40,534 nucleotides of DNA from Gammaproteobacteria bacterium (lineage in GTDB: Bacteria > Pseudomonadota > Gammaproteobacteria > DSM-16500): the NCBI GenBank assembly GCA_031291255.1, contig JARLJN010000050.1, positions 1 through 40,534 of the forward strand. The letters are read 5' to 3'. Every line of letters begins with the position of its first letter. Within the stretch, counting starts at the first letter, position 1. This document shows positions 18,953 to 26,241 of the stretch, one piece after another. The notes under the pieces were generated by a model. That model had not been told where the DNA came from. It ran no database searches and saw only the letters and a program-made list of their open reading frames with translations. The position numbers and the translations under genes are program-made.

Positions 18953-19073
18953 GTTCCCGCTAGAGAGGGTTAAGATATTGTGAAGCACGACTTGATGCCA
19001 TGGATGGCATCGTTAAGCACATGATGTGCTGTTTGGAGTGCGAAACAATATCTTAGCCCTCTTTAGCGGGAAA
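18953..19073. repeat. Fold-back element with two internal hairpins
   Basis: Outer inverted arms of about 29 bp (18953-18981 and 19045-19073) begin GTTCCCGCTAGAGAGGGTTA. Inside are two more hairpins, GATGCCA/TGGCATC (18994-19011) and AGCACA/TGTGCT (19016-19030), so the transcript can fold as a cloverleaf-like structure. The outer arm sequence recurs around the composite repeat at 23606-23990, showing that this is a family. It lies between the divergent flippase and gtrA genes, in the region where their promoters must be. Confidence 0.82.
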
Positions 19074-19120
19074 CTCCCATTATCGTAAAGCGTTGTAGTC
19101 TAGCATTTACCTGAGATTTT

Positions 19121-19558
19121 ATGAATAGATTACTATCTCACCGTTCAAAAACCATCAGATCATTAATTGATCAGAATCGGCAATTATTCATGTTCCTCAT
19201 CATTGGGGTTATCAATACTATTTTCGGATACAGTGTATTTGCAATTTTTCTTTTTCTTCATGTTCCTGATTACATGGCTGTTATATTGTCCACTGCTCTC
19301 GGATTGTTATTTAATTTCAAGACCACGGGGATATTCGTTTTCAAAAATAAAAATAATAAACTCTTGTTAAAGTTTGTTATGAATGCCGGTGTAATCTGCA
19401 TAATGACTATAGTCTTGATAAAAATGCTAAATCTTTTTATCTTTAACTCATACATTAGCGGGGCTATTGCTACAAGTATTATGCCTTTCTTTAGTTATTA
19501 TTTAAGCAAGCGTATATTCACTACTAAAAGCAGCAAATATGCTTATGAAGAGATATAG
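19121..19558 (+). CDS. GtrA-like membrane protein
   Basis: This 145-aa protein belongs to the GtrA family of four-helix membrane proteins, proposed to flip polyprenyl-phosphate-linked sugar to the periplasm. It has QLFMFLIIGVINTIFGYSVF as the first helix (about residues 21-42), the family-type segment NFKTTGIFVF after the second, then two further helices and a basic tail. It is divergent from the flippase operon but likely works with the GtrB-like enzyme at 16606 and the large membrane protein at 14074. It is not in an operon with them, unlike most gtrAB pairs. Confidence 0.85.
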   Translation: MNRLLSHRSKTIRSLIDQNRQLFMFLIIGVINTIFGYSVFAIFLFLHVPDYMAVILSTALGLLFNFKTTGIFVFKNKNNKLLLKFVMNAGVICIMTIVLIKMLNLFIFNSYISGAIATSIMPFFSYYLSKRIFTTKSSKYAYEEI

Positions 19559-19579
19559 GAGCTGTTAACAATTCGCTAA

Positions 19580-19885
19580 TCACCACCTAAAATTAGGCAT
19601 TTTACGAATAACAGGATCAGCTCTCAGTTCGTCATAAATATTTCGAAAAATTTTATTTGTTAATGATCCCTCATTCTTTTTTCTAAATAAATTATTTTCT
19701 AAAATACTTTGCAACTTTTTGAGTTCGGAAGTTATTAAGAAACCTCCTTCCCCCAATCGGTTAGTGTAATTAATCAATTTTTGCATATCTTCAGAAGCAG
19801 AGGGATAACAAAAAAAATATTTTCTTCGGCAGCCTTTTTGGCTGTTGTACGTATCAATAAAATCACGCAACCTTCTTTTATTCAT
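19580..19885 (-). CDS. Hypothetical 101-aa basic protein
   Basis: I do not recognise this small protein. It is rich in Arg, Lys, Asn and aromatic residues, begins NKRRLRDFIDTYN, contains FFCYPSASEDM, and ends PVIRKMPNFRW. There is no signal peptide or membrane segment. GGAG lies 11 nt before the ATG, a slightly long spacing. It is isolated between gtrA (convergent) and a REP, so context gives no function. It could be a real small gene or a degenerate remnant in the polysaccharide locus. Confidence 0.45.
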   Translation of the reverse strand: MNKRRLRDFIDTYNSQKGCRRKYFFCYPSASEDMQKLINYTNRLGEGGFLITSELKKLQSILENNLFRKKNEGSLTNKIFRNIYDELRADPVIRKMPNFRW

Positions 19886-19908
19886 TTTTCGTTATACTCC
19901 ATTTTTTT

Positions 19909-19943
19909 GTAGCCCGGATGAGCGTTGCGAAAATCCGGGTTAC
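19909..19943 (+). repeat. GTAG-type REP overlapping the cyclase stop codon
   Basis: The sequence begins GTAGCCCGGATGAGCG and ends AATCCGGGTTAC, a palindrome of the same family as those at 5073 and 11913. The TAA stop codon of the dehydroquinate-synthase-like gene (19940-19942, minus strand) lies within its outer end. It therefore sits exactly at the end of the sugar operon and may stabilise the mRNA 3' end. Confidence 0.82.
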
Positions 19944-21103
19944 ATATGCTCAACAGCTTTAATGAAATAACTTTGTATCACTAAATTTATTTTCGATAAC
20001 AATTGTGTATCCAAAGCTAATTTCACAAAACATGTTTCGCCAGCTGTTTTGATGAATACAAATTTAACCTCAGCATTCTCTACTTTTTTATCATTTCTCA
20101 ATAAATCTAACAAGGTCTCAGTTGAAAGATTTTGCATAATGGTAAAGATTGATTGATTCAATAATCCCAAACATAACTCATTCAATTTTTCTTTTTGATT
20201 TTCAGTTAACAATCCATTTTGATAACTTAATTCATTGACTAATATCATACCTATACTGATGGCTTGTCCATGAGGGATAGCATAATCAGTCAGCCCTTCT
20301 ATAACATGACCTAGTGTATGACCGTAATTCAAACTTTTACGATAATTAGCTTCAAATTCATCTTCTTCTATAATCGCTTTTTTAATACTAAGCGCATTCA
20401 GTATTAATATTTTATAATCCTGAGTTTGTTTAACTTTACCGTTTTCAACATGTCGCGCATAAATCTCAAGAAAATTTTCACCGCCTATGATACATAATTT
20501 TAAAATCTCGCCTAATCCAGATTGCAGCGCTTCTTGTGTTAACGTTTTAAGAAAGCGTAAGTTCATAACCACTTTAGTCGGTGCTGAAAATAATGCGATT
20601 TGGTTTTTTGCTTTACGATAATTCACGCCGGTTTTCGCACCTATGCAACTATCACACATAGATAATAATGTGGTTGGGAAAAGCGTCCACGAGATACCGC
20701 GCTTATAAGATGCCGCAACAAAGCCGCCTATGTCTTGCGTAATTCCACCACCCACGACCACTAACATATTGCTTTTAGTAAATTCATTATCATACAGAAA
20801 ATCTAACAATTTTCTCACGCCATCAAGCGTTTTAAACTCTTCAGTTGCATCAGACACACAAATTCTATCATCAGAAACCGTCAGTAAATCACGATAATGC
20901 GCTAATACATTTTTATCTATAAATAATAAATTCTTTGGATTCTCAGCCAGAATTTTATTCACTTCTGCAAGCGGGTTTTCATCTTCAACCCAATTAACAC
21001 TATAAGAACGTGGGATAGACTTAATATTAAATGAGCTTGTCTCAATCGGCATTTCATCACAAAAAAATTGCTTACTATCAACGATAAAACTATTCGTTTT
21101 CAT
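19940..21103 (-). CDS. 3-Dehydroquinate-synthase-like sugar phosphate cyclase
   Basis: This 387-aa protein belongs to the AroB superfamily of NAD- and metal-dependent cyclases. It retains VVVGGGITQDIGGF (NAD loop), PTTLLSMCDSCIGAKTGVN, AKNQIALF, GLGEILKL, LNYGHTLGHVIEG and IPHGQAISIGM, covering the expected metal ligands and catalytic Lys/Asn/His. The spot usually read DSSVGGKT is DSCIGAKT, so it differs from standard AroB. Its place after a ThDP enzyme and an SDR in a sugar locus suggests a special polyhydroxylated substrate (for example a ketose phosphate) rather than the shikimate pathway. GGAGG lies 9 nt upstream of the ATG, which overlaps the SDR stop as ATGA. A plain aroB duplicate is the main alternative. 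Confidence 0.75.
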   Translation of the reverse strand: MKTNSFIVDSKQFFCDEMPIETSSFNIKSIPRSYSVNWVEDENPLAEVNKILAENPKNLLFIDKNVLAHYRDLLTVSDDRICVSDATEEFKTLDGVRKLLDFLYDNEFTKSNMLVVVGGGITQDIGGFVAASYKRGISWTLFPTTLLSMCDSCIGAKTGVNYRKAKNQIALFSAPTKVVMNLRFLKTLTQEALQSGLGEILKLCIIGGENFLEIYARHVENGKVKQTQDYKILILNALSIKKAIIEEDEFEANYRKSLNYGHTLGHVIEGLTDYAIPHGQAISIGMILVNELSYQNGLLTENQKEKLNELCLGLLNQSIFTIMQNLSTETLLDLLRNDKKVENAEVKFVFIKTAGETCFVKLALDTQLLSKINLVIQSYFIKAVEHM

Positions 21104-21771
21104 GATTGAAAACCTCCAACAGAATATCCGCCATCTGCAATAATGCACTGACCATTAATATAATTATTATTAGCACTGAGAAAATAAACCACCTCAGCAA
21201 TGTCTTCAACAGCAGCTAATCGACCCAATGGAATTCTTTTTTTAAAATCTTCTATGGTGGCAGCACTATTATTTTTGCTAGTCATTTTCGTATCGACAAA
21301 GCCTGGTGAGACAGCATTCACTTTAATATTTTTTTCGCCCAGCTCTAATGCTAAAGTCTTCACCATGCCATTGAGCGCATGCTTAGACGCTGAATAAGCA
21401 AAACGTCCTTTACGTGAAAAATCACCATAAATAGACGAGATTGCTACGATAGAGCCTGGATTTTTTAATAAATTATGTTTCACTAAATGATGCGACAAAC
21501 TATAAAATGAAAATGCATTGATCTGAAATGTATTGCGTACATCGTCTTCACTTAATTCAGAAAATGGTTTAGGAGTATTAAACCCTGCGCAATGAACAAA
21601 AGAATCGACTGTGACATTTAATTCTTTTAAATAATTATCAACTGCAGCTGAGGATTGTAAATCCAGCTCTAATCGATTGGGTGCCAGCACTGTGTAATTT
21701 TGTTTTTTAAATTTTTCCAAGATAGCTGCACCTATCTCACCCGTTCCACCCGTTAAGAATAGTGTTTTCAT
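21100..21771 (-). CDS. Short-chain dehydrogenase/reductase
   Basis: This 223-aa SDR resembles FabG. It has the cofactor motif TGGTGEIG at the N-terminus, HCAGFN, the catalytic Ser in VAISSIYG and YSASK with catalytic Tyr and Lys, followed by VNAVSPGFVDT. It probably reduces a keto group of a sugar intermediate in this operon. ATG 21771 is preferred, since it forms a TAATG junction with the preceding stop and GGAA lies 8 nt upstream. An ATG two codons earlier is also possible. It sits between the ThDP enzyme and the cyclase with overlapping ends, so the three are coupled and likely serve one pathway. Confidence 0.82.
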   Translation of the reverse strand: MKTLFLTGGTGEIGAAILEKFKKQNYTVLAPNRLELDLQSSAAVDNYLKELNVTVDSFVHCAGFNTPKPFSELSEDDVRNTFQINAFSFYSLSHHLVKHNLLKNPGSIVAISSIYGDFSRKGRFAYSASKHALNGMVKTLALELGEKNIKVNAVSPGFVDTKMTSKNNSAATIEDFKKRIPLGRLAAVEDIAEVVYFLSANNNYINGQCIIADGGYSVGGFQS

Positions 21772-23582
21772 TAACATGTTTCCGTTTCAATAAGCATATT
21801 TTCCGCCAATTCCTCTCGACTTAGAAAAGGAGTCATATCCTCTAACGGACTGGTTACCATGCGGCCGTCTTCTAATCGTCTTGACGATAACTTTGGTGAA
21901 AATTGTTGTTGTAAATCCAACATAATTTCACAGATCACTGGGCCCTGGATTTTCATCACTTCTTCAATTGAGCTATCTAATTCATCATGCACATGACAAC
22001 GTACAAACGGTAAACCAAATCCAACCGCAAGTTTAGAAAAATCTGGAAAGCCTAAACCACTGTCTGGCCCTACTCCAACCAAAGGTTCTCCAAAAAAGTT
22101 TTGTTGAGTCTGGCGTATAGAATGATAGCCATTGTTATTTAATATAAATATTTTTATGGGGTATTGATTAAATTGAATGGTAGCGAGCTCTTGAATGTTT
22201 TGCATGATACTACCATCACCTGCTAAACAAACCACTGTCTTGCCTTCTGACCCTACGCAAGCTCCTATTGCACCCGGTAAATCATAACCCATAGATGCAC
22301 AACCCGAATTAGTATAAAGACGCTGACCTGGTTTTAAATGCATAGCTTGAAACGAGGCAACACAAGCTGTGCCATCACCTGTTACGATAATTTGATTTTC
22401 TGGCAAGTGCTGACTTAAACGTTGCATGAAACAATAAGGATTCACGCTTTTTTCATTTTTCCAGTACTCAGGCAATACCACGGGATATTTATTTTTTCTT
22501 TCTTTACACCAAGCTACCCATTCATTTTTATCATTCATAGAATTTGAATTTGCAGCTGCTAATAATGCTGGTATAAAATCAGCTAAATCCACATGTAGGG
22601 GTTCATCAATTTTTAAAGTGGGTTTTGCTAATTCAGCTTTATCAATATCGACCATGACTATATGTGCATTACGTGCAAACGAAGCAAAATTATAACTGAC
22701 TTGTCGTATATTCAATCTGCAACCTAACACAATTAACAAATCTGCATTTTGCACAGTAAAATTACCGGCTCTATCACCTATAGAACCAGGCTTTCCGCAA
22801 TGTAAGGGATGATCATCGTACAATGCATCGTGTGAATTCCATGCTGTGGTCACAGGTATTTTTAGTGCATCTATCAATTCTAAAAACTGTGCATGACTTC
22901 CTGAAAGTCGCACACCTGAGCCCGCCAAGATAACGGGTCTTTCAGCTTTATTAATTCTGTTAATTAAATTTTTGATTTGTTCTTCACTGACTTTAGGGTC
23001 AAGTTCAAACAACTCATCTTCTTCAGGAGTAAAACTTTTTAATATTGCAGGATCTATCATCGCACCTTGTACATTCATAGGAATGTCTATCCACACGGGG
23101 CCACAACGTCCATTTTTAATTAACCATAACGCTTTTTGTAACTCAAATTTAATCGTATTGGGATCAGAAATCATGACAGCATATTTGGTAATACTCTTTA
23201 CCATTTCAACTATATTGCATTCCTGATCGCCCAATTGTCTCAATGGCAAATCAGTACTACCAACACAAGTATCATAACGAACTTGACCTGACACGATTAA
23301 CATAGGCAATGAATCTACCCATGCACCAAACACGCCATTCAATGTGTTAATTCCACCTGGGCCTGTAGTGACATTAACGATAGGAATTTTGCGAGTCAAA
23401 CGCGCATAACTTTCTGCAGCCATTGCGGAAGCTTGCTCGTGATGATTATATATTTTTTGTAACTTAGCATGACTGCCAAACGAATCATTTAGATGCATGG
23501 CACCACCGCCAGTCAACATGAACACATGTTCACACCCAGCTTCAGCTAAAAATTCAGCGACATAATGACTTAGTTTTTGCAT
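21771..23582 (-). CDS. ThDP-dependent acetolactate-synthase-like enzyme
   Basis: This 603-aa protein has the three-domain layout of ThDP enzymes: an N-terminal Pyr domain with the activating Glu (HHEQ, residue 49), a central domain with LAGSGVRLSGS, and a C-terminal PP domain with the GDG...NN ThDP motif (AGDGSIMQN to ILNNNGY). In sugar loci such enzymes attach a two-carbon unit from pyruvate to a keto-sugar, as YerE does in yersiniose synthesis. The CDP-dideoxysugar genes upstream make that attractive here. True acetolactate synthase is less likely, since no ilv genes are near. The start is ATG 23582, with AGGAA 8 nt upstream; a longer form would encode repeat sequence. Confidence 0.82.
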   Translation of the reverse strand: MQKLSHYVAEFLAEAGCEHVFMLTGGGAMHLNDSFGSHAKLQKIYNHHEQASAMAAESYARLTRKIPIVNVTTGPGGINTLNGVFGAWVDSLPMLIVSGQVRYDTCVGSTDLPLRQLGDQECNIVEMVKSITKYAVMISDPNTIKFELQKALWLIKNGRCGPVWIDIPMNVQGAMIDPAILKSFTPEEDELFELDPKVSEEQIKNLINRINKAERPVILAGSGVRLSGSHAQFLELIDALKIPVTTAWNSHDALYDDHPLHCGKPGSIGDRAGNFTVQNADLLIVLGCRLNIRQVSYNFASFARNAHIVMVDIDKAELAKPTLKIDEPLHVDLADFIPALLAAANSNSMNDKNEWVAWCKERKNKYPVVLPEYWKNEKSVNPYCFMQRLSQHLPENQIIVTGDGTACVASFQAMHLKPGQRLYTNSGCASMGYDLPGAIGACVGSEGKTVVCLAGDGSIMQNIQELATIQFNQYPIKIFILNNNGYHSIRQTQQNFFGEPLVGVGPDSGLGFPDFSKLAVGFGLPFVRCHVHDELDSSIEEVMKIQGPVICEIMLDLQQQFSPKLSSRRLEDGRMVTSPLEDMTPFLSREELAENMLIETETC

Positions 23583-23660
23583 TTGATATATTCCTATTAT
23601 AGAGCACCTGCTAGAGAGGGTTAGGGTATGCACACATCTTTTGTGCTTTGCCGTTATTCC

Positions 23661-23754
23661 GCAGGGGGCTACATTATTTATTTTTAAACTTCAAACAAGT
23701 CAGCAGTCGTGCATAGTTGTTTGAAGTTTAAAAATAAATAATGTAGCCCCCTGC
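23661..23754. repeat. Perfect 38-bp hairpin with constant loop (inverted)
   Basis: Arms 23661-23698 and 23717-23754 are perfect inverted copies of 38 bp, beginning GCAGGGGGCTACATTA. The 18-nt loop (23699-23716), GTCAGCAGTCGTGCATAG, is the exact reverse complement of the loop in the hairpins at 8008-8100 and 23808-23900. The stem has no obvious similarity to those two, apart from the innermost ACAA/TTGT. The absence of any mismatch suggests recent formation or strong selection on the stem. Confidence 0.92.
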
Positions 23755-23773
23755 TAAGCCTAAAAGTAATGAT

Positions 23774-23947
23774 CAGCTTTTTCTATACGTTACAAATGTA
23801 TGTTATAGGAGAATAAAGTTTTCTTATTTTTAAAATCCCCAACAACTATGCACGACTGCTGACTTGTTGGGGATTTTAAAAAAAGAAAACCTTATTCTCC
23901 AGACTCAGTTATGTTGGGTTTCGTAAAAAGCACTCAACCCAACCTAC
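23774..23947. repeat. 173-bp composite repeat, copy 2, with constant-loop hairpin
   Basis: This is the second copy of the element at 7974-8146. It has the same CAGCTTTTTCTATACG opening, a hairpin with arms 23808-23845 and 23864-23900 around the identical 18-nt loop (23846-23863), and a terminal GTAG-type REP (23911-23947). Compared with copy 1, the inner stem changes from ACATCCCC/GGGGATGT to AAATCCCC/GGGGATTT. That is a compensatory change that keeps pairing. Confidence 0.88.
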
Positions 23948-23980
23948 ACATAACACAAAAGATACATGCATACCTTAGCT

Positions 23981-25021
23981 TTAGCGGGAACTCCTATTCC
24001 AATTAATTGTTCTATGAATTGCCGTAGGCAAATCAACCCATAGATCTAAATCTAATTCTTGTTTTGCACGCTCAGTACTAGGCACATATCGTTGCGCTGA
24101 GACATTTGGATTCTTAATTTGTGCGATATTAACAGCTAAAGAAGGTGTGACAGATACAGCAACTAACTGTGCAAGATCAGCGATATTAATTGCCTGATCA
24201 GAACCTACATTATAACTTCTGCCTGATGTGCCATGACATAATATAGTCCACAACCAAATCATTAAGTCAGCAGCATATAAATAAGATCGGTATGGAGAGC
24301 CATCACCCGCTATAGAAATTTGTTCTTGATTTAACGCATTCGAAATAAAGTTTCCAATTGCAAAATGTGTATCTAATGGTAAGTGCGGACCTACAAAAGC
24401 AAAACAACGCGCTATCTTCACGGGTAGTTTATATTGTTGAAAATAAAGTAATGAAAGATATTCAGCCGCTAATTTACCCATGCCGTACGCTGAATTTTGT
24501 TCTATTGGATTTTCAGCGTCAGTATAGGATTCTGTGATATTTTCTATATCATCTGGTTGTTTACCGTAAACAGCGCCTGAACTCGTTAATAAAAAACTTT
24601 TTACCTGCGCTTGTTTTGCGAATTCTAAAACACGTCGTGTTCCTAAAAATGTTGTATCCAACATCAACATAGGATTCGCTTGATTCAGTGCAGCACTTGC
24701 ATCCGTGGCTGCATGTATCACATGTGTAAATTCGTTTTGTGGAAATGAAAAATGTCTGACATCACCTTCTAAAAAATTCAACCATAGAGCTTGTGCTAAA
24801 TGAGGAGATTTTTTTATAAAGCCTGATGCGCTTCGCGTTAAAGCTAAGACTTCAATTTTAGTATCAAAAAAATGATTTGCGTAATGCACGCTTTCCAACA
24901 ACCATTGCCCAAAAAAACCCGTCGCACCCGTCATGAATATTTTTGCATTCATCAATTCAGGCAAACAGCGATTGGCTTTTTTCCAGATGTGTTCTAAATC
25001 TTCTGTGGGCAAATAAAACAT
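23981..25021 (-). CDS. NAD-dependent epimerase/dehydratase, nucleotide-sugar type
   Basis: This 346-aa extended SDR acts on nucleotide sugars. It has the NAD motif TGATGFFG at residues 31-38, HAATDAS, the SSGAVYG segment with catalytic Ser/Thr, and YGMGK with catalytic Tyr and Lys. GDGSPYRSYLYAADL and NVGSDQ are the usual C-terminal blocks. The roughly 25-residue N-terminal extension before the Rossmann fold is slightly unusual. As the last gene of the rfbFGH-like operon, it probably reduces or epimerises the CDP-linked keto-sugar, in the place of CDP-abequose/paratose synthase or of the reductase in yersiniose synthesis. It joins the preceding gene by a TAATG overlap. Confidence 0.82.
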   Translation of the reverse strand: MFYLPTEDLEHIWKKANRCLPELMNAKIFMTGATGFFGQWLLESVHYANHFFDTKIEVLALTRSASGFIKKSPHLAQALWLNFLEGDVRHFSFPQNEFTHVIHAATDASAALNQANPMLMLDTTFLGTRRVLEFAKQAQVKSFLLTSSGAVYGKQPDDIENITESYTDAENPIEQNSAYGMGKLAAEYLSLLYFQQYKLPVKIARCFAFVGPHLPLDTHFAIGNFISNALNQEQISIAGDGSPYRSYLYAADLMIWLWTILCHGTSGRSYNVGSDQAINIADLAQLVAVSVTPSLAVNIAQIKNPNVSAQRYVPSTERAKQELDLDLWVDLPTAIHRTINWNRSSR

Positions 25022-26241
25022 TAAGCGCTAACTAATTCATATTGCTTAGCAAAAGCCTGTACGGACTCACGTATATGCGCAAGCAATTCATCATTTAAGC
25101 CATGGTGACAAGCCATCAAGATACCACCACGCATAACGTGATCGGCATATTGATAACCTTTTTCACTTGCACGATGCTGAATATTTTTAAAGCCAGGCTG
25201 ACGTAAAATATTACCTGTGAACACAGTACGTGTTTGTATATTTCTGTTTTCTAAAAAGATTTGCATGTCAGTACGTGTGAAGGGTGCGTCATCACGAACA
25301 GTTAATGGAAATGCTAACCAGCCAGTGCGAGATTGTGGAAGTTGTTTAGGTAAAATAAACCACTCTTCATATTGCTTGAAGAAATTCATGTGCGCATCAA
25401 ACCATTTTACACGCAGATCTATGTTATCTTGTAATTTACCTAACTGAACCAAACCAAATGCAGCACCCATTTCTGAAGGTTCTAAATTATAACCCAAAGC
25501 TTCAAACACAAATTTTGCATCGTATTTAATGCCTTCTACATCTACATTGAAACGATTTTCAATCGCTTCAGATTCCACAAACAGTGATGAACTACGTCCC
25601 CAGCTACGTAACAATTTTGCACGTGCATTTAATTCATCGGTGTTCACACAAATCATACCGCCATTACCGCCACAGTTAATTACATGAGATCCATAAAAAC
25701 TCGTGGTAGAAATATCTGTCATACTGCCAACTGATTCACCTTGTATAGTCGCACCTAACGTATCTGCAGAATCTTCAATCGCAATAAGATTATATTTTTT
25801 TGCTAGTTCATGCAGTTTTTTCCAATCGGGTAAGTTACCTAATAAATTGGGGATCATTAATGCTTTAGTATTCGGTGTAATCATTTCTTCAACTTTATTT
25901 GCATCTATGTTGAATGTACCTTCTTCAACATCCACAAATACAGGGATCAAACCGTTTTTGACTATAGGTGCAACCGTGGTAGAGAAAGTTAAAACTGGTG
26001 TGATAACTTCTGAACCTTTAGGCAGATCCAATAATTCAATTGCAAGATAATTTGCAGAAGAACCGGAGTTCACCATGATTCCGTGTTTTTTACTAAACAG
26101 ATTAGCAACGCCTTCTTCCATGCCCCTCACATGTTTACCCATCTGCGTTGAAGTTTTTAATACATGAACCACAGCATCAATTTCTTCTTGACCATGAACA
26201 GTGCGCCCATAAGGTACGTGTACGAAATCTTCTTTACGCAT
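25021..26241 (-). CDS. RfbH/ColD-like PLP-dependent sugar 3-dehydrase
   Basis: This 406-aa DegT/DnrJ/EryC1 family protein should remove the C3 hydroxyl of a 4-keto-6-deoxy nucleotide sugar, giving a 3,6-dideoxy product. At the position of the PLP-binding lysine it has His: SFYGSH, His186. That is the hallmark of the dehydrase subgroup (RfbH/DdhC/ColD) rather than aminotransferases. Unlike the CDP-sugar enzyme E1 (RfbH/DdhC), it lacks the cluster of cysteines after WGR; only three scattered Cys exist. In this it resembles ColD, including the TVFTGNILRQ segment. It overlaps rfbG by 8 bp. The product is likely CDP-4-keto-3,6-dideoxyhexose. Confidence 0.82.
   Translation of the reverse strand: MRKEDFVHVPYGRTVHGQEEIDAVVHVLKTSTQMGKHVRGMEEGVANLFSKKHGIMVNSGSSANYLAIELLDLPKGSEVITPVLTFSTTVAPIVKNGLIPVFVDVEEGTFNIDANKVEEMITPNTKALMIPNLLGNLPDWKKLHELAKKYNLIAIEDSADTLGATIQGESVGSMTDISTTSFYGSHVINCGGNGGMICVNTDELNARAKLLRSWGRSSSLFVESEAIENRFNVDVEGIKYDAKFVFEALGYNLEPSEMGAAFGLVQLGKLQDNIDLRVKWFDAHMNFFKQYEEWFILPKQLPQSRTGWLAFPLTVRDDAPFTRTDMQIFLENRNIQTRTVFTGNILRQPGFKNIQHRASEKGYQYADHVMRGGILMACHHGLNDELLAHIRESVQAFAKQYELVSA

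Larger units (their letters stand above)
23606..23990. repeat. Nested composite repeat between the two sugar operons
   Basis: The outer arms (about 23606-23645 and 23955-23990) carry GCTAGAGAGGGTTA and, inverted, TTTAGCGGGAA. This is the same family as the element at 18953-19073. They also share GGTATGCA and CACAAAAGAT in inverted form. Enclosed are a perfect 38-bp hairpin (23661-23754) and a copy of the 173-bp repeat (23774-23947). The region has no gene. The right outer arm runs into the end of the epimerase gene, whose stop is at 23981-23983. Confidence 0.78.

Noticed and set aside
21771..23633. Longer N-terminus (17 more residues) of the ThDP enzyme
   Set aside because: The extension would be read from fold-back repeat sequence and is not part of the ThDP family; ATG 23582 has a proper ribosome site.
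23661..23947. Possible CRISPR-like or integron attC-like array, because two hairpins with the same loop follow each other
   Set aside because: Spacing is irregular, there are only two units here, stems are far longer than CRISPR repeats, and no cas or integrase gene is present.
25021..26241. Sugar aminotransferase role for the DegT-family protein
   Set aside because: The lysine needed to bind PLP is replaced by His186, which marks the dehydrase branch.
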